The notes: a model not told the origin generated them from the letters alone. Shown: positions 1 through 8,351, numbered from the stretch's first letter. The stretch is DNA of 64,000 nt from Castellaniella sp049671645 (GCF_049671645.1 NZ_JBATVG010000024.1:1-64000), one strand, 5' to 3'. Translations and numbers: made by a program.

Positions 1-169
1 GCGACGCCTCTATCCGGGGCGCCAGCTGCGCCGCGCGGACATTGGTGCACATCATGGTGAGCGCGTCCGGCCGGCTGGCGCAGACCTCGGAGGCCATCGT
101 CAGGATCTGCGGCTCCGTCACCTCGGAGAACGCGAAATTGACCTGGAGAATACGCGCCAAGTCCGGGGT
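1..169 (-). pseudogene. Remnant of an Asp/Glu racemase / maleate isomerase-type protein (runs off left edge)
   Basis: On the minus strand one frame is open from a TAG stop (170-172) to the window edge. It contains TEPQILTMASEVCASRPDAL followed by TMMCTNVRAA. The form 'DAL..xCTNxRA' is the second catalytic-Cys region of the Asp/Glu racemase superfamily (maleate cis-trans isomerase, arylmalonate decarboxylase). No start codon with a ribosome binding site precedes it. Just upstream, roughly 175-235, a different minus-strand frame reads GVNVRTLEQIARSGDP, which fits the segment that normally precedes this region, so a frameshift near 165-185 is likely. The C-terminus lies outside the window. The superfamily call rests on motif memory; the broken state is seen directly. 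Confidence 0.5.
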
Positions 170-172
170 CTA

Positions 173-581
173 CCAGCCGGATCTCCGCTTCGCGCAATTT
201 GTTCCAGCGTGCGCACATTGACGCCGCACCGGCGACGGCACCGGTTGGCCACGCAGGCAGCCGCGAACCTCTTGCAGCAACAGTTCGAGGTGGCCGCGCC
301 GATCAGGCGGAGGCGGCCGGACATCACTTACACCCACCCACGAAGGACGGCCGTATCTGTCCGGGCTGCTCGATCTCTTTGCTCGCACCGTTGAAGGATG
401 GCATGAGCAGTTGCATCTATGGCGAATTCGCGCGCAACGCCTGGTTGACGGCGCTCCGGCGCCGATGCCTCAAGGCTGGGGCATCATCCTTAGCGATCCG
501 GGCGGCCCTGATTGGCGCGACTTCCCGAAGACCCGGCGGCTTAAGCCCAGCCATGGAGTCCCGAAGACTTTCGGTCGCCCA
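173..581. other. Gene-poor, apparently degraded stretch
   Basis: About 400 bases with no convincing intact gene. Beyond the racemase-like remnant, one plus-strand frame (about 330-560) reads with protein-like composition (LSGLLDLFARTVEGWHEQLH, then RLVDGAPAPMPQGWGIIL). Its ending loosely resembles the C-terminal 'DG..xP.GxGxG' end of enolase-superfamily enzymes. It has no credible start and no confident assignment. No promoter or terminator was seen. Confidence 0.3.
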
Positions 582-1901
582 CTACGCGCCGGGGAGGAAC
601 AGAGCGATCTGCGGGAAGATCATGACCAATGCAAGCCCCACGAGCCCCATCGCGGCGTACGGCGCAGCGCCAATCAGTATTTCCTTCAACGTATAGTTCG
701 GGTAGAGCGATTTGACAACGAACAAGTTCAAGCCGACCGGAGGCGTCACCGTACCTATTTCCATATTGATGACGAGGATGACGCCAAACCAGATCAGATT
801 GATATCCTGCGCAATCAAACTTGGCAGCAAGATCGGCACCGTGACCAAAATCGCAGCTGAAGCATCCATGAACATACCCAGGAACAAGTACATGATGTTG
901 ATGGCTATGAGGAATTCCCAGGTCGAGAGATGCAGCGTCTCTATCCATCCCGCAAGCGCCTGAGGCAGCTGAATCAGCGACAGCGCATTGCCGAACACCC
1001 CCGCCCCCGCGATCAACATGAGAATCATCGAACTGACCAAGACCGTGTCGCGTGCAGCCTTCCAGAACAACCCCAGTGTCAGGGTACGCTTGAAGCCCAA
1101 GGTCAGAATCAAGGCATAGGCCGTACCGATCGCGGCGGCTTCAGTCGGGGTGAAAAAGCCCAGATAGATCCCCCCCAGGACAAGAGGGATCATGAACAGG
1201 CTCAAAAGCATGTTCAAACGCAATTTCACGGGCCTCTCAGCCGGAATAGCCGACTGCTCGCCGCTCTCCGCAGCGAGATGCGTGTCCGCACGTCGAGATT
1301 TCCTATCCTTTATCGTGACGGCCGCCATTGTGTAAAGAATGAACAGAATCGCCAACATGATGCCGGGAAGAATACCGGCCAGGAATAATTTCCCCACCGA
1401 AGCGTTCGTCACGAGCGAGTACAGAATGAATGAGATGCTTGGCGGGATGAGAATCCCGAGGCTTCCGGACACTGCGACCGCGCCCGCGGCCATCTTGCGG
1501 TCGTACCCCCTCTTGAGCATTTCCGGGATGCTGATAGAACCGATCGTAGCCACAGTTGCCGTCGAAGATCCGGAAATCGCGGCGAAAATCGCGCTCGCCG
1601 CAATCGCCGCGACGGCCAGGCCGCCGGCCAGCTTGCCCACGAGCACCTGCGCAAAATCGAACAGATCCTGGCCGGCCTTGCCCTTGAGCATGATCTGGCC
1701 CATGAAGATGTAGAGCGGAATGGCGGATATCACCAGGGAATCCAGATCACCGTAAGCGGTCTGCGCGAGGGTATTGATGCCGGACATCGGTCCTATGACC
1801 ACGACGTAGCCCACGACGCCGCCCAGGAACAGACTCACCGAAATCGGCACGCCCAGCGCGAGGAAGATGAACAGGGCAAGAAAAATCCAGAGTATTTCCA
1901 T
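582..1901 (-). CDS. dctM: TRAP transporter large permease (DctM family)
   Basis: This 439-residue, very hydrophobic protein has the length and layout of DctM, the multi-spanning subunit that couples Na+ entry to uptake of an organic acid delivered by a periplasmic binding protein. Family features are an N-terminal small-residue-rich region, the central SGSSTATVATIGSISIPEM segment, and a C-terminal TPPVGLNLFVV motif. It is the last gene of the receptor (DctP), small permease (DctQ), large permease set on the minus strand, 36 bases after dctQ. The substrate cannot be read from sequence; neighbouring dehydrogenases suggest a carboxylic or hydroxy acid. The family assignment is firm. Confidence 0.93.
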   Translation of the reverse strand: MEILWIFLALFIFLALGVPISVSLFLGGVVGYVVVIGPMSGINTLAQTAYGDLDSLVISAIPLYIFMGQIMLKGKAGQDLFDFAQVLVGKLAGGLAVAAIAASAIFAAISGSSTATVATIGSISIPEMLKRGYDRKMAAGAVAVSGSLGILIPPSISFILYSLVTNASVGKLFLAGILPGIMLAILFILYTMAAVTIKDRKSRRADTHLAAESGEQSAIPAERPVKLRLNMLLSLFMIPLVLGGIYLGFFTPTEAAAIGTAYALILTLGFKRTLTLGLFWKAARDTVLVSSMILMLIAGAGVFGNALSLIQLPQALAGWIETLHLSTWEFLIAINIMYLFLGMFMDASAAILVTVPILLPSLIAQDINLIWFGVILVINMEIGTVTPPVGLNLFVVKSLYPNYTLKEILIGAAPYAAMGLVGLALVMIFPQIALFLPGA

Positions 1902-1937
1902 GCTGCTTACCGCCTCATAAAATACGATCCAGGCACT

Positions 1938-2486
1938 TCAGACCGAGAAGTCTTCCTGTACTTCTTCACCATAGGATTCCTCGGGGTCGATCATCTTCCT
2001 GATGAATTTTCCGAGATCCGCCAGCAACCACCCCCCGATTCCGATCGGAGCCGATATCTGCGCGATCCAGAGCTCCCATCTCAGGGAATCGACCGTTCTC
2101 TGGTGAGTGAGCAGCGTTTCCAGGAACTTGTTCCAGGCGGAGAACAGGAACACGGCAAGAAAGACAAGCAAAACGACGTACCGCAGGGCCACGATGACCC
2201 TGTGGCCACGATGGATGAAATGCTCTATTGAAATCCCGGCCGTGACATGAAAATCCCGCAGGGCGCAATATGACGCGCCGATGAAGGCAACCCACATGAG
2301 GGAGAACAGGCCTATGTTGTACGTCCAGGAACTGTCCACCCTGAACAGCCGCAGCCCGACCCCAAGCGTCAGCGCAATCGTGAGCACAATCAGGGCCGCA
2401 GCGGCAATATGACCCAATACATCCGATATTCTGAAAAGAAGGGCTGAAAGATCTATCAGGAACTTATGCTTTTTTTGAGTCATCAT
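1938..2486 (-). CDS. dctQ: TRAP transporter small permease (DctQ family)
   Basis: About 182 residues with four predicted hydrophobic segments (roughly 20-45, 55-75, 95-115 and 140-160), as in DctQ proteins that dock the large permease. A longer reading from a GTG at 2507 is possible. I prefer the ATG at 2486 (or the adjacent ATG at 2483) because a GAGG ribosome binding site lies just upstream. It sits between dctP (30 bases upstream) and dctM in the same operon. The acidic C-terminus (EESYGEEVQED) is unremarkable. DctQ proteins diverge strongly in sequence, so position supports this call as much as sequence. Confidence 0.88.
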   Translation of the reverse strand: MMTQKKHKFLIDLSALLFRISDVLGHIAAAALIVLTIALTLGVGLRLFRVDSSWTYNIGLFSLMWVAFIGASYCALRDFHVTAGISIEHFIHRGHRVIVALRYVVLLVFLAVFLFSAWNKFLETLLTHQRTVDSLRWELWIAQISAPIGIGGWLLADLGKFIRKMIDPEESYGEEVQEDFSV

Positions 2487-2515
2487 CGCCTCGCTGTCCG
2501 CCGTCACCGCTCCAT

Positions 2516-3559
2516 CTAGCTCAAAGCAACGTCCGTGGCTCCGGCCTGCTGCAGCAGTTCTATGACATGCCTGCCTTCCTTGCCGGAGAGCCGCAGATAC
2601 TCATCCAGAAGCGGGCGATAGGCCTTCTTCCAGACGGACAGTTCCTCCGCATTGGGTTCGTATACTTCGTTGCCGTTCTTCCGGGTGACCTTGATGACGT
2701 TCGTATATTCATCATTGATATTCTTCAGGTTGTCCGCTTCCGCGTCCTTCATCGCCGTCGAAATGATCTGGCGTTGCTCGGGACTCAGGCCCTCCCACCA
2801 CTTCAGATTGGTCATGATCGGATAGACGATGGGGACATACTTGATCGCTGTGATGTATTTCGCGACCTCATACCATTTCCTCGACAGAAAATCCGACAAC
2901 CCTGAGCTCGCCCCATCCACCGCGCCACGCTGCAACGAGGTATAGACTTCCCCTGAATCCATGCCGACCGTCGTAGCGCCCTGCTGCTTGAGAAACATGG
3001 CTGACAACGTGCCCTGGGACCTCATCCGCAGACCGTTGAAATCCTTGGGCAGCTTGATCGGATGCCTCGCGTTGATGTAGTCGAACGCATAGCCGTAGAA
3101 GCTCCATCCGATGAACTTCACGCCATGGGGTTTCATCAATTCATTGATGTACTCGCCCAGCGGCCCATGAAAGGCCTTCAGCAGGACATCGACGTCCTTG
3201 ACCAGAAACGGCACCGTGTCCCATTCCATGGCGGGCACCTTGCCCCCCCACCAGTGCATGCCCAGGATCACCATATTGGCGGTATTGTTCTGCACTCCCT
3301 CGGCCGATTGATATTCCTGCAAGAGCGAGCCCGCAGGATATGTCTTCACATTGATCGATCCGCCGCTGAGATCCTTGATCCTTTTTGCAACGTCAAAACC
3401 TTCCTTACCCGTGGATGATGAATTGGGGAGATACCATGAAAAGCGGACGTCCAGCGTTGCTGCGTTCGCTATCATGGGCAGCGAGATCGAACCGAGCCCG
3501 GCTCCCAACAGCCCAAGCCCCGCCCCTCCTTTCAGGACATCGCGTCGCGTAATGGTCAT
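2516..3559 (-). CDS. dctP: TRAP transporter periplasmic receptor (DctP family), Tat-exported
   Basis: This is the periplasmic substrate-binding protein of the TRAP system (347 residues from the chosen start). The start at 3559 is preceded by GGAG at good spacing and gives an N-terminus MTITRRDVLKGG with a twin-arginine pair and a hydrophobic stretch ending in IANAA, a typical Tat signal. A longer reading to 3625 adds an unlikely hydrophilic leader. The body shows DctP features such as FSWYLPNSSSTGKEGFDVA and the MRSQGTLSAMFLKQQGATTV segment, which holds the conserved Arg that binds the substrate carboxylate. It leads the PQM block. Confidence 0.9.
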   Translation of the reverse strand: MTITRRDVLKGGAGLGLLGAGLGSISLPMIANAATLDVRFSWYLPNSSSTGKEGFDVAKRIKDLSGGSINVKTYPAGSLLQEYQSAEGVQNNTANMVILGMHWWGGKVPAMEWDTVPFLVKDVDVLLKAFHGPLGEYINELMKPHGVKFIGWSFYGYAFDYINARHPIKLPKDFNGLRMRSQGTLSAMFLKQQGATTVGMDSGEVYTSLQRGAVDGASSGLSDFLSRKWYEVAKYITAIKYVPIVYPIMTNLKWWEGLSPEQRQIISTAMKDAEADNLKNINDEYTNVIKVTRKNGNEVYEPNAEELSVWKKAYRPLLDEYLRLSGKEGRHVIELLQQAGATDVALS

Positions 3560-3649
3560 TTCAGTCTCCAAGAATTTTATGAATCCATCTGCTCCGAACC
3601 TTGTCGCCCAAGGCCGGATATACATCGCCTGACCAGCATCGGGAAAATC

Positions 3650-4033
3650 TCAGCAGCCCGCATACTCCTCGGGGCTGACGGCGCCCTCCCACGTCGTGCG
3701 ATCCACCGAGATCGCGATATGGCCGAAGATGCTGTCGGACGCTGCCCCATGCCAGTGCCTCTCGTGGGGCGCAATCCAGATGATGTCTCCGGTGCGAACC
3801 CTCTGAGGCTTCTCACCGTCTTTGCAGACCCAACCGGCGCCCACCGTGACGTGGAGAATCTGGCCGCGCTCATGGCTATGCCAGTTCGTGCGGCCTCCCG
3901 GAGCGAACCAGACCATGTTGACGGTGACGCCTTCCGAAGTCGGAAGGATCGCATCACCCCAAACCTCGCCCACGATATTCTGCGATCGCAGCACGGAACC
4001 CTTCGATGTGTCTCTTGCCTGAATCACCTTCAT
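3650..4033 (-). CDS. Small single-domain cupin protein
   Basis: This 127-residue protein has one cupin barrel. Motif 1 is visible as GGRTNWHSHERGQILHVTVG (His-x-His with a following Glu/Gln set for metal binding), and motif 2 as GDIIWIAPHERHWHG. Such proteins are metal-dependent isomerases, decarboxylases or dioxygenases, or sugar-acid handling enzymes; the exact reaction cannot be inferred. The start at 4033 has a strong GGAGGTGAT ribosome binding site. It lies between dctP and a carboxymuconolactone-decarboxylase-like gene in a minus-strand operon, and cupin/CMD pairs recur in aromatic and organic-acid pathways. Confidence 0.82.
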   Translation of the reverse strand: MKVIQARDTSKGSVLRSQNIVGEVWGDAILPTSEGVTVNMVWFAPGGRTNWHSHERGQILHVTVGAGWVCKDGEKPQRVRTGDIIWIAPHERHWHGAASDSIFGHIAISVDRTTWEGAVSPEEYAGC

Positions 4034-4133
4034 GACTGATCACCTCCAAAGATCGAAAGACAATCCTCTGACATCCGAAGCCCGGTCACGGCGTCTCTAC
4101 ATGCCGGCAACATGCGCGGGTTTCATCTGAACT

Positions 4134-4514
4134 TCATGCTTCCTTCATTTCTTCCAGCACGGCGCTGGCTGTGCGGAAAGCATCCACGGCAGCAGGCACA
4201 CCCACGTAGATCGCGACCTGCAACAGGATTTCCCGGATCTCCTCGGGCGTGACGCCGTTCCTGATGGCTCCGCCCACATGCACTTTCAGTTCGTGCGGCC
4301 GGTTGAGGGCGCTGATCATAGCCAGATTGATCATGCTGCGCGATTTGCGGGACAAGCCCTCACGCCCCCAGACCTCGCCCCAGCAATACTCGGTGACCAG
4401 CTCCTGTATCGCCCGATTGAAATCGGTGGCGTTCTTCAACGAATTCTCGACATGCTCCGCGCCCAATACTTCTTTGCGGATCTTCAAGCCCTTTTCAAAC
4501 AGCTGTTGATTCAT
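4134..4514 (-). CDS. Carboxymuconolactone decarboxylase (PcaC-like) family protein
   Basis: This 126-residue, single-domain CMD protein is close in length to 4-carboxymuconolactone decarboxylase PcaC. The start at 4514 (MNQQLFEKGLKIRKEVLG) has an AGGAG site; longer readings run into the neighbouring gene. Family landmarks include the WGEVWGREGLSRKSRSMINL helix, a His in ELKVHVGGAIRNGVTPEEI, and the end GVPAAVDAFRTASAVLEE. It lacks the CxxC of the AhpD branch, so a hydrolytic or decarboxylating role on a lactone is more likely than redox. Whether it acts on carboxymuconolactone is unknown because no other protocatechuate genes are present. Confidence 0.85.
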   Translation of the reverse strand: MNQQLFEKGLKIRKEVLGAEHVENSLKNATDFNRAIQELVTEYCWGEVWGREGLSRKSRSMINLAMISALNRPHELKVHVGGAIRNGVTPEEIREILLQVAIYVGVPAAVDAFRTASAVLEEMKEA

Positions 4515-4560
4515 GTGATGCTCCTTGCCTGTGTTGATGACAATCGACGCTCGTGAAAAC

Positions 4561-5457
4561 CTAGTCTTTGATCTCGACGCCGCTCCATTGCTCCACCACG
4601 CGCGCGGCCGTCGTAAAGTCCGACTCGGGACCATAGGAGCTGTTGGTGATCGCCATAATCTGGCGCACGGCAGCACCGATGATCATCGGAACCCCCAATC
4701 CCTCGCTTTCATCGACGCAAAGGCGGACGTCCTTGTATGCAAGCCTCGTGGAGAATCCATAATCAAAGGTCCGCGTCACGACGGCGCGCGGGTACTTCGC
4801 TTCCGTCGCCGTATTGCGCCCCGAACTCTTGTTGATGACTTCCAGCATCCGCGTCGGAGAAAGCCCGGCCTTGACGCCCATGGAAAGGGCCTCCGCGGTC
4901 GCCACCACGGCGCATACGGACAGCATGTTGTTGGCCAGCTTCAGCGTCTGCGCCTGGCCATACCCCTCGCCGACATGGAATACCGTTCCGAAGATATCCA
5001 GCGATTTCCCGACCTCTTCAAAGGCCCGCTCCGCGCACGACACCATGACCGCCAGCGTGCCGTTGGCGGCCCCCTTCGGACCTCCGCTCACAGGGGCTTC
5101 GACATAGGTGATCTGGTTTTCGCGCAGTACGGCCGCCACATCCACCGCCGCCTTCGGGCCTATGGTGGAAAAATCGACCACATACCTGGTGCGGCTGCCG
5201 GCAGTCGCGGCGGCGCCGATCTCCCGCGCGACGGCCTGCACGGTGCTCGGTTCCGGCAGACTGAGGAAAATCACATCGGCCCCCTCCACCACCGCCTTCA
5301 AGCTGGGAGCGGCGACGGCGCCCTCCTGCGCGATCCTGGCGACCGCGTCCGGAGAAACGTCGTGAACCAGCAGCAGCCGCTTGTCATCCAGCACCCTCCT
5401 GGCCATGGGAGATCCCATGTGTCCGAGTCCGATGAATCCGTAAGTAGTATTTCCCAT
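4561..5457 (-). CDS. NAD(P)-dependent 3-hydroxyisobutyrate dehydrogenase-family oxidoreductase
   Basis: This 298-residue beta-hydroxyacid dehydrogenase oxidises a 3-hydroxy acid or reduces a semialdehyde with NAD(P). It shows the Rossmann motif GFIGLGHMGSPMA (residues 7-19), the substrate-binding APVSGG (121-126) and the catalytic Lys173 in TLKLANNM. These match 3-hydroxyisobutyrate dehydrogenase and tartronate semialdehyde reductase, which cannot be separated by eye. It lies 35 bases downstream of an aldehyde dehydrogenase, suggesting sequential oxidation alcohol to semialdehyde to acid. The ribosome binding site is weak, so it may depend on translation from upstream. Confidence 0.87.
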   Translation of the reverse strand: MGNTTYGFIGLGHMGSPMARRVLDDKRLLLVHDVSPDAVARIAQEGAVAAPSLKAVVEGADVIFLSLPEPSTVQAVAREIGAAATAGSRTRYVVDFSTIGPKAAVDVAAVLRENQITYVEAPVSGGPKGAANGTLAVMVSCAERAFEEVGKSLDIFGTVFHVGEGYGQAQTLKLANNMLSVCAVVATAEALSMGVKAGLSPTRMLEVINKSSGRNTATEAKYPRAVVTRTFDYGFSTRLAYKDVRLCVDESEGLGVPMIIGAAVRQIMAITNSSYGPESDFTTAARVVEQWSGVEIKD

Positions 5458-5492
5458 GATGTATCCCAGTAAGTAGGCCAGTGGAACTTTTG

Positions 5493-6974
5493 CTATCGCA
5501 GCGTAAAAGGATTGCCGGGGACGTTCGGGTCGTACGAGATCCAGGTGCTCTTCGTTTCCAGGTAGCTTTCAATGGACTCGATGCCGCTTTCGCGGCCAAT
5601 GCCTGAATGCTTCATGCCGCCAAACGGCATCATGTAGCTCACGGCCCGGTAGGTATTCACCCAGACCGTTCCGGCTCGGATGGCGGCCGACACTCGGAAC
5701 GCCCGCCCCATGTCGCTCGTCCAGATGCCGGCGGCCAGGCCATAGATCGTGTCGTTTGCGATCCGAACCGCTTCTTTTTCATCCTCGAAACCGATGATCG
5801 ACAGGACGGGTCCGAAAACCTCCTCCCGGGCGATTCGCATGTCGGAGGTCACATCGGTGAAGATGGTCGGCTCGACAAACTGATTGCCTGGCAAGGCACC
5901 CGCAGGCACGGGTGCGCCGCCCAGAATGCACCTGGCCCCTTCTTTTTTCGCAATATCCAGATAACTCACGATCTTCTGAAACTGGGGCGGCGTCGTGACA
6001 GGTCCGATGTTGGTCTCGGGGAGCATCGGATCACCTTTTCTGGCGGTCTTTCCCAACTCCACGAGGCGGCGGCTGAACTCATCTTTGATCGAGTTCTGCA
6101 CCAACAGCCGCGATCCGGCGATGCACGTCTGGCCAGTTGCCGCAAAAATCCCCGAAACCGCGCCCGAAAGCGCTGCATCGATATTGCAGTCTTCAAAGAC
6201 GATGTTCGGCGACTTCCCCCCCAGCTCAAGCGTGACGCGCTTGAGCTGTTTAGCCGCTTCTTGATAGATCGCCGCGCCGGTCGCGTCCGACCCCGTGAAA
6301 GTGATTTTCGACACCAAGGGATGGCGGATAAGCGCGCCGCCCGCTTCCGGGCCATAGCCGGTCACGACGTTGAACACGCCATCCGGGAAACCTGCCTCTG
6401 CCGTGAGCCGGGCATAGGCGAGCGTCGAGGCTGACGCGAATTCCGATGGTTTGACCACCACGGAGCAACCGGCTGCCAAGGCGGCCGCGCACTTCCAGGC
6501 GATGAACAGCAGCGGTGAATTCCAGGCCGTCAGCGCAGCGACAACGCCAACAGGTTCCTTTCGCGTAAAGGCGAAATGATGTGGCTTGTCGATCGGGATG
6601 ACCCTGCCCTCGATCTTGTCGGCCAACCCGCCGAAATATTGCAGCCACTTCGGGTGGTACCTGACCTGGCCCAGCATCTCCGCATAGAGTTTGCCGTTAT
6701 CCCTGACCTCGATTTCCGCAAGGCGCTCAGCATCGCGTTCAACCAGATCCGCGAGCCGCTGCAGCAGCTTCCCGCGTTCAGTCCCGTTCATCTTCGCCCA
6801 GGGGCCCTCGTACATTGCCGCATGCGCCGCCTGCACGGCCTTGTCGACATCGGCGTCATTGCTGCGCGGAATCCGTGCCCACGCTTCTCCGAGATAGGGA
6901 TTGACGCTATCGATCCATTCACGGCTTGCCGGATCGACATAGCGGCCATTGATGAAATTCTGGAATGTTTCCAT
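5493..6974 (-). CDS. Aldehyde dehydrogenase (NAD(P)-dependent)
   Basis: This 493-residue class-I-type aldehyde dehydrogenase oxidises an aldehyde to the acid. Active-site features are Asn152 (TAWNSPLL), Glu250 in LELGGKS and the nucleophile Cys284 in GQTCIAGSRL; the cofactor loop FTGSD lies at 226-230. The length is normal. It is the first gene of the minus-strand operon that continues through the dehydrogenase, CMD, cupin and TRAP genes. A sigma70-type promoter overlapped by a palindrome sits about 340 bases upstream. The substrate is unknown; the family includes benzaldehyde, betaine and hydroxymuconic semialdehyde enzymes. Confidence 0.92.
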   Translation of the reverse strand: METFQNFINGRYVDPASREWIDSVNPYLGEAWARIPRSNDADVDKAVQAAHAAMYEGPWAKMNGTERGKLLQRLADLVERDAERLAEIEVRDNGKLYAEMLGQVRYHPKWLQYFGGLADKIEGRVIPIDKPHHFAFTRKEPVGVVAALTAWNSPLLFIAWKCAAALAAGCSVVVKPSEFASASTLAYARLTAEAGFPDGVFNVVTGYGPEAGGALIRHPLVSKITFTGSDATGAAIYQEAAKQLKRVTLELGGKSPNIVFEDCNIDAALSGAVSGIFAATGQTCIAGSRLLVQNSIKDEFSRRLVELGKTARKGDPMLPETNIGPVTTPPQFQKIVSYLDIAKKEGARCILGGAPVPAGALPGNQFVEPTIFTDVTSDMRIAREEVFGPVLSIIGFEDEKEAVRIANDTIYGLAAGIWTSDMGRAFRVSAAIRAGTVWVNTYRAVSYMMPFGGMKHSGIGRESGIESIESYLETKSTWISYDPNVPGNPFTLR

Positions 6975-7313
6975 ATCCTGCCAGACCCCACTGATGCAAT
7001 GAATTTTGCATGACCGGTACCTGCTTCACCGCCGCCGCGCCCCTGCCAGCCTTGATGTCAACGGCTGCAGTGACGGATGCATGGGCCCGGAGCCACTAGA
7101 CATCCACATGCCTCATAATGAGGCCGCTCAGAAGGTGTCATGAGCCTGGGTCCGCCACATAAGCAATTTCACCGAAGCATCCAGGATCGAAGCTGCGCCA
7201 TCGGCTGCCGGACGGAGTGGCATGGGAGAGTGTCAAGAAAATGACAGCGCCATCTTGTCTCCTAAAGCCATCATTCCAGTGGCTGGGCGCCTTTACTGAG
7301 CGTCTTTGCTTCA

Positions 7314-7342
7314 ACTATAGTGACAAGATTAATGCAAGTCAA
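7314..7342 (-). promoter_or_regulatory. Sigma70-type promoter of the TRAP/ALDH operon
   Basis: On the minus strand TTGACT (7337-7342) and TATAGT (7314-7319) are separated by exactly 17 bases. The -35 element is one half of the palindrome at 7337-7353, so a bound repressor would block polymerase. Confidence 0.6.
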
Positions 7343-7353
7343 TCATATTGACT
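7337..7353. promoter_or_regulatory. Perfect palindrome, probable GntR operator 1
   Basis: AGTCAATCATATTGACT is a perfect 7-base dyad around a CAT centre. It overlaps the -35 box of the divergent operon and lies 19 bases before the regulator start. FCD-type GntR repressors typically bind short dyads in this position; assignment to this regulator is inference. Confidence 0.6.
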
Positions 7354-7354
7354 G

Positions 7355-7367
7355 TTTGTCTGACAAA
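7355..7367. promoter_or_regulatory. Perfect palindrome, probable GntR operator 2
   Basis: TTTGTCTGACAAA is a perfect 6-base dyad with one central base, only 4 bases before the regulator start codon. The TTGTC/GACAA half-site style is common for FadR-subfamily operators, so autoregulation is likely. Confidence 0.6.
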
Positions 7368-7371
7368 ATAA

Positions 7372-8073
7372 ATGGTAACTTCGATGACACAGAACGCAAG
7401 CAAACAGCAGGAACGGCTGGAAAAGCCGATCGGACTCAGGGACTATGTGGAGAACTTCCTTCGTGAGGCGATCGTCGAAGGACGCTTCAAGCCGGGCGAG
7501 AAGCTGCACGAACGCGAGCTCTGCGAACTGCTGGAAGTCAGCCGGCCATCGGTGAGGGAAGCGCTGAGAAAGCTGGAAGCCGAGAAGCTGGTGACGACGA
7601 CGCTGCATCGAGGACCGGTCGTGGCGAAGATAAGCCCCAGCGAGGCGTCCGATCTGTATGCCGTCCGCGCCCTGCTGGAAGGATACGCGGCGCACCAGTT
7701 CGCGCTCCTGGCCTCGGAAAGCGAGGTTGACGAACTGCATGCCACCGTGCAAGCCCTGCACGAAGCGGGGCAGGCCGGCGACCGCAAACTCCTGCTCGAG
7801 GCGAAGACCCGCTTCTACAACGTCATCCTCGGCGGCTGCGGCAACGCCCTGATCAGGGACCTGCTGTTCAACCTGCTCTCACGCATCAGCCTGCTGCGCG
7901 CGACGTCCTTTTCAAGGCCCGACCGCCTGCCGGAAAGCCTGAAGGAGATCGATGCGCTATTCGCCTGCATCAAGGCGCGCGACATCGAAGCCGCGCGAGC
8001 CGCGGCGGAACAACACGTCCGCAATGCGCAGAAGGCGGCGCTGGAAGTTCTGTTGCAACAACAGGCCGGGTGA
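7372..8073 (+). CDS. GntR-family transcriptional regulator, FadR/FCD type
   Basis: This 233-residue regulator has an N-terminal winged helix (about residues 25-90, with FKPGEKLHERELCELLEVSR and VREALRKLEAEKLV) and an all-helical FCD effector domain (about 100-225). FCD proteins usually sense a carboxylic acid through a bound metal. It is divergent from the aldehyde dehydrogenase/TRAP operon, and two perfect palindromes lie between its start and the operon promoter, so it is probably the local repressor released by the pathway substrate. The start at 7372 follows those palindromes closely; an alternative ATG at 7384 would leave more room for a ribosome binding site. Confidence 0.9.
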   Translation: MVTSMTQNASKQQERLEKPIGLRDYVENFLREAIVEGRFKPGEKLHERELCELLEVSRPSVREALRKLEAEKLVTTTLHRGPVVAKISPSEASDLYAVRALLEGYAAHQFALLASESEVDELHATVQALHEAGQAGDRKLLLEAKTRFYNVILGGCGNALIRDLLFNLLSRISLLRATSFSRPDRLPESLKEIDALFACIKARDIEAARAAAEQHVRNAQKAALEVLLQQQAG

Positions 8074-8266
8074 CAGAGGGCAAATGTCCATCGGGCTCCA
8101 GGGGCCGGCGGCATTGTCGGGCGATCGTGCTGCCGAGTGACGAGATGGCGGCTGGCGCCTCGACCAGACGGCGGCGCAACTCGTCACCGGGGGGCGCAGA
8201 TCGAACTTCGCCTACAACAAAAAGCCCGCAAGAACCTGATGTTCATGCGGGCCTGCAATAATTCGA

Positions 8267-8351
8267 TGGTGCCGTCGACGAGACTCGAACTCGTACAGCT
8301 TTCGCCACTACCCCCTCAAGATAGCGTGTCTACCAATTCCACCACGACGGC
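8267..8351 (-). tRNA. tRNA-Leu (anticodon GAG)
   Basis: The minus strand begins GCCGTCGTGGTGGAATTGG and ends with encoded CCA (8267-8269). The anticodon loop TTGAGGG sits between CTATC and GGTAG, giving GAG. A long variable arm and TTCGAGTC T-loop region are present. At 85 bases it is a normal class II leucine tRNA. Confidence 0.96.

Larger units (their letters stand above)
6975..7371. other. Divergent intergenic region with a long operon leader
   Basis: This 397-base gap separates the aldehyde dehydrogenase operon (minus) from the GntR gene (plus). The best promoter for the operon lies at its far right end, predicting a leader of about 330 bases. The leader holds inverted repeats at 6994-7011 (ATGCAA, six bases, TTGCAT) and 7231-7246 (TGTCA, six bases, TGACA). 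It also holds a tiny minus-strand reading frame with AGGAG and ATG encoding MALSFS near 7229-7249. No known riboswitch was recognised. Confidence 0.5.

Noticed and set aside
199..696. Plus-strand frames at the left edge as intact genes
   Set aside because: No ribosome binding site, poor composition outside a short stretch, and overlap with the dctM 3' end.
8267..8351. tRNA-Leu(GAG) as the attachment site of a mobile island
   Set aside because: No direct repeat of the tRNA 3' end and no integrase were found in the window; kept only as a question about gene order.
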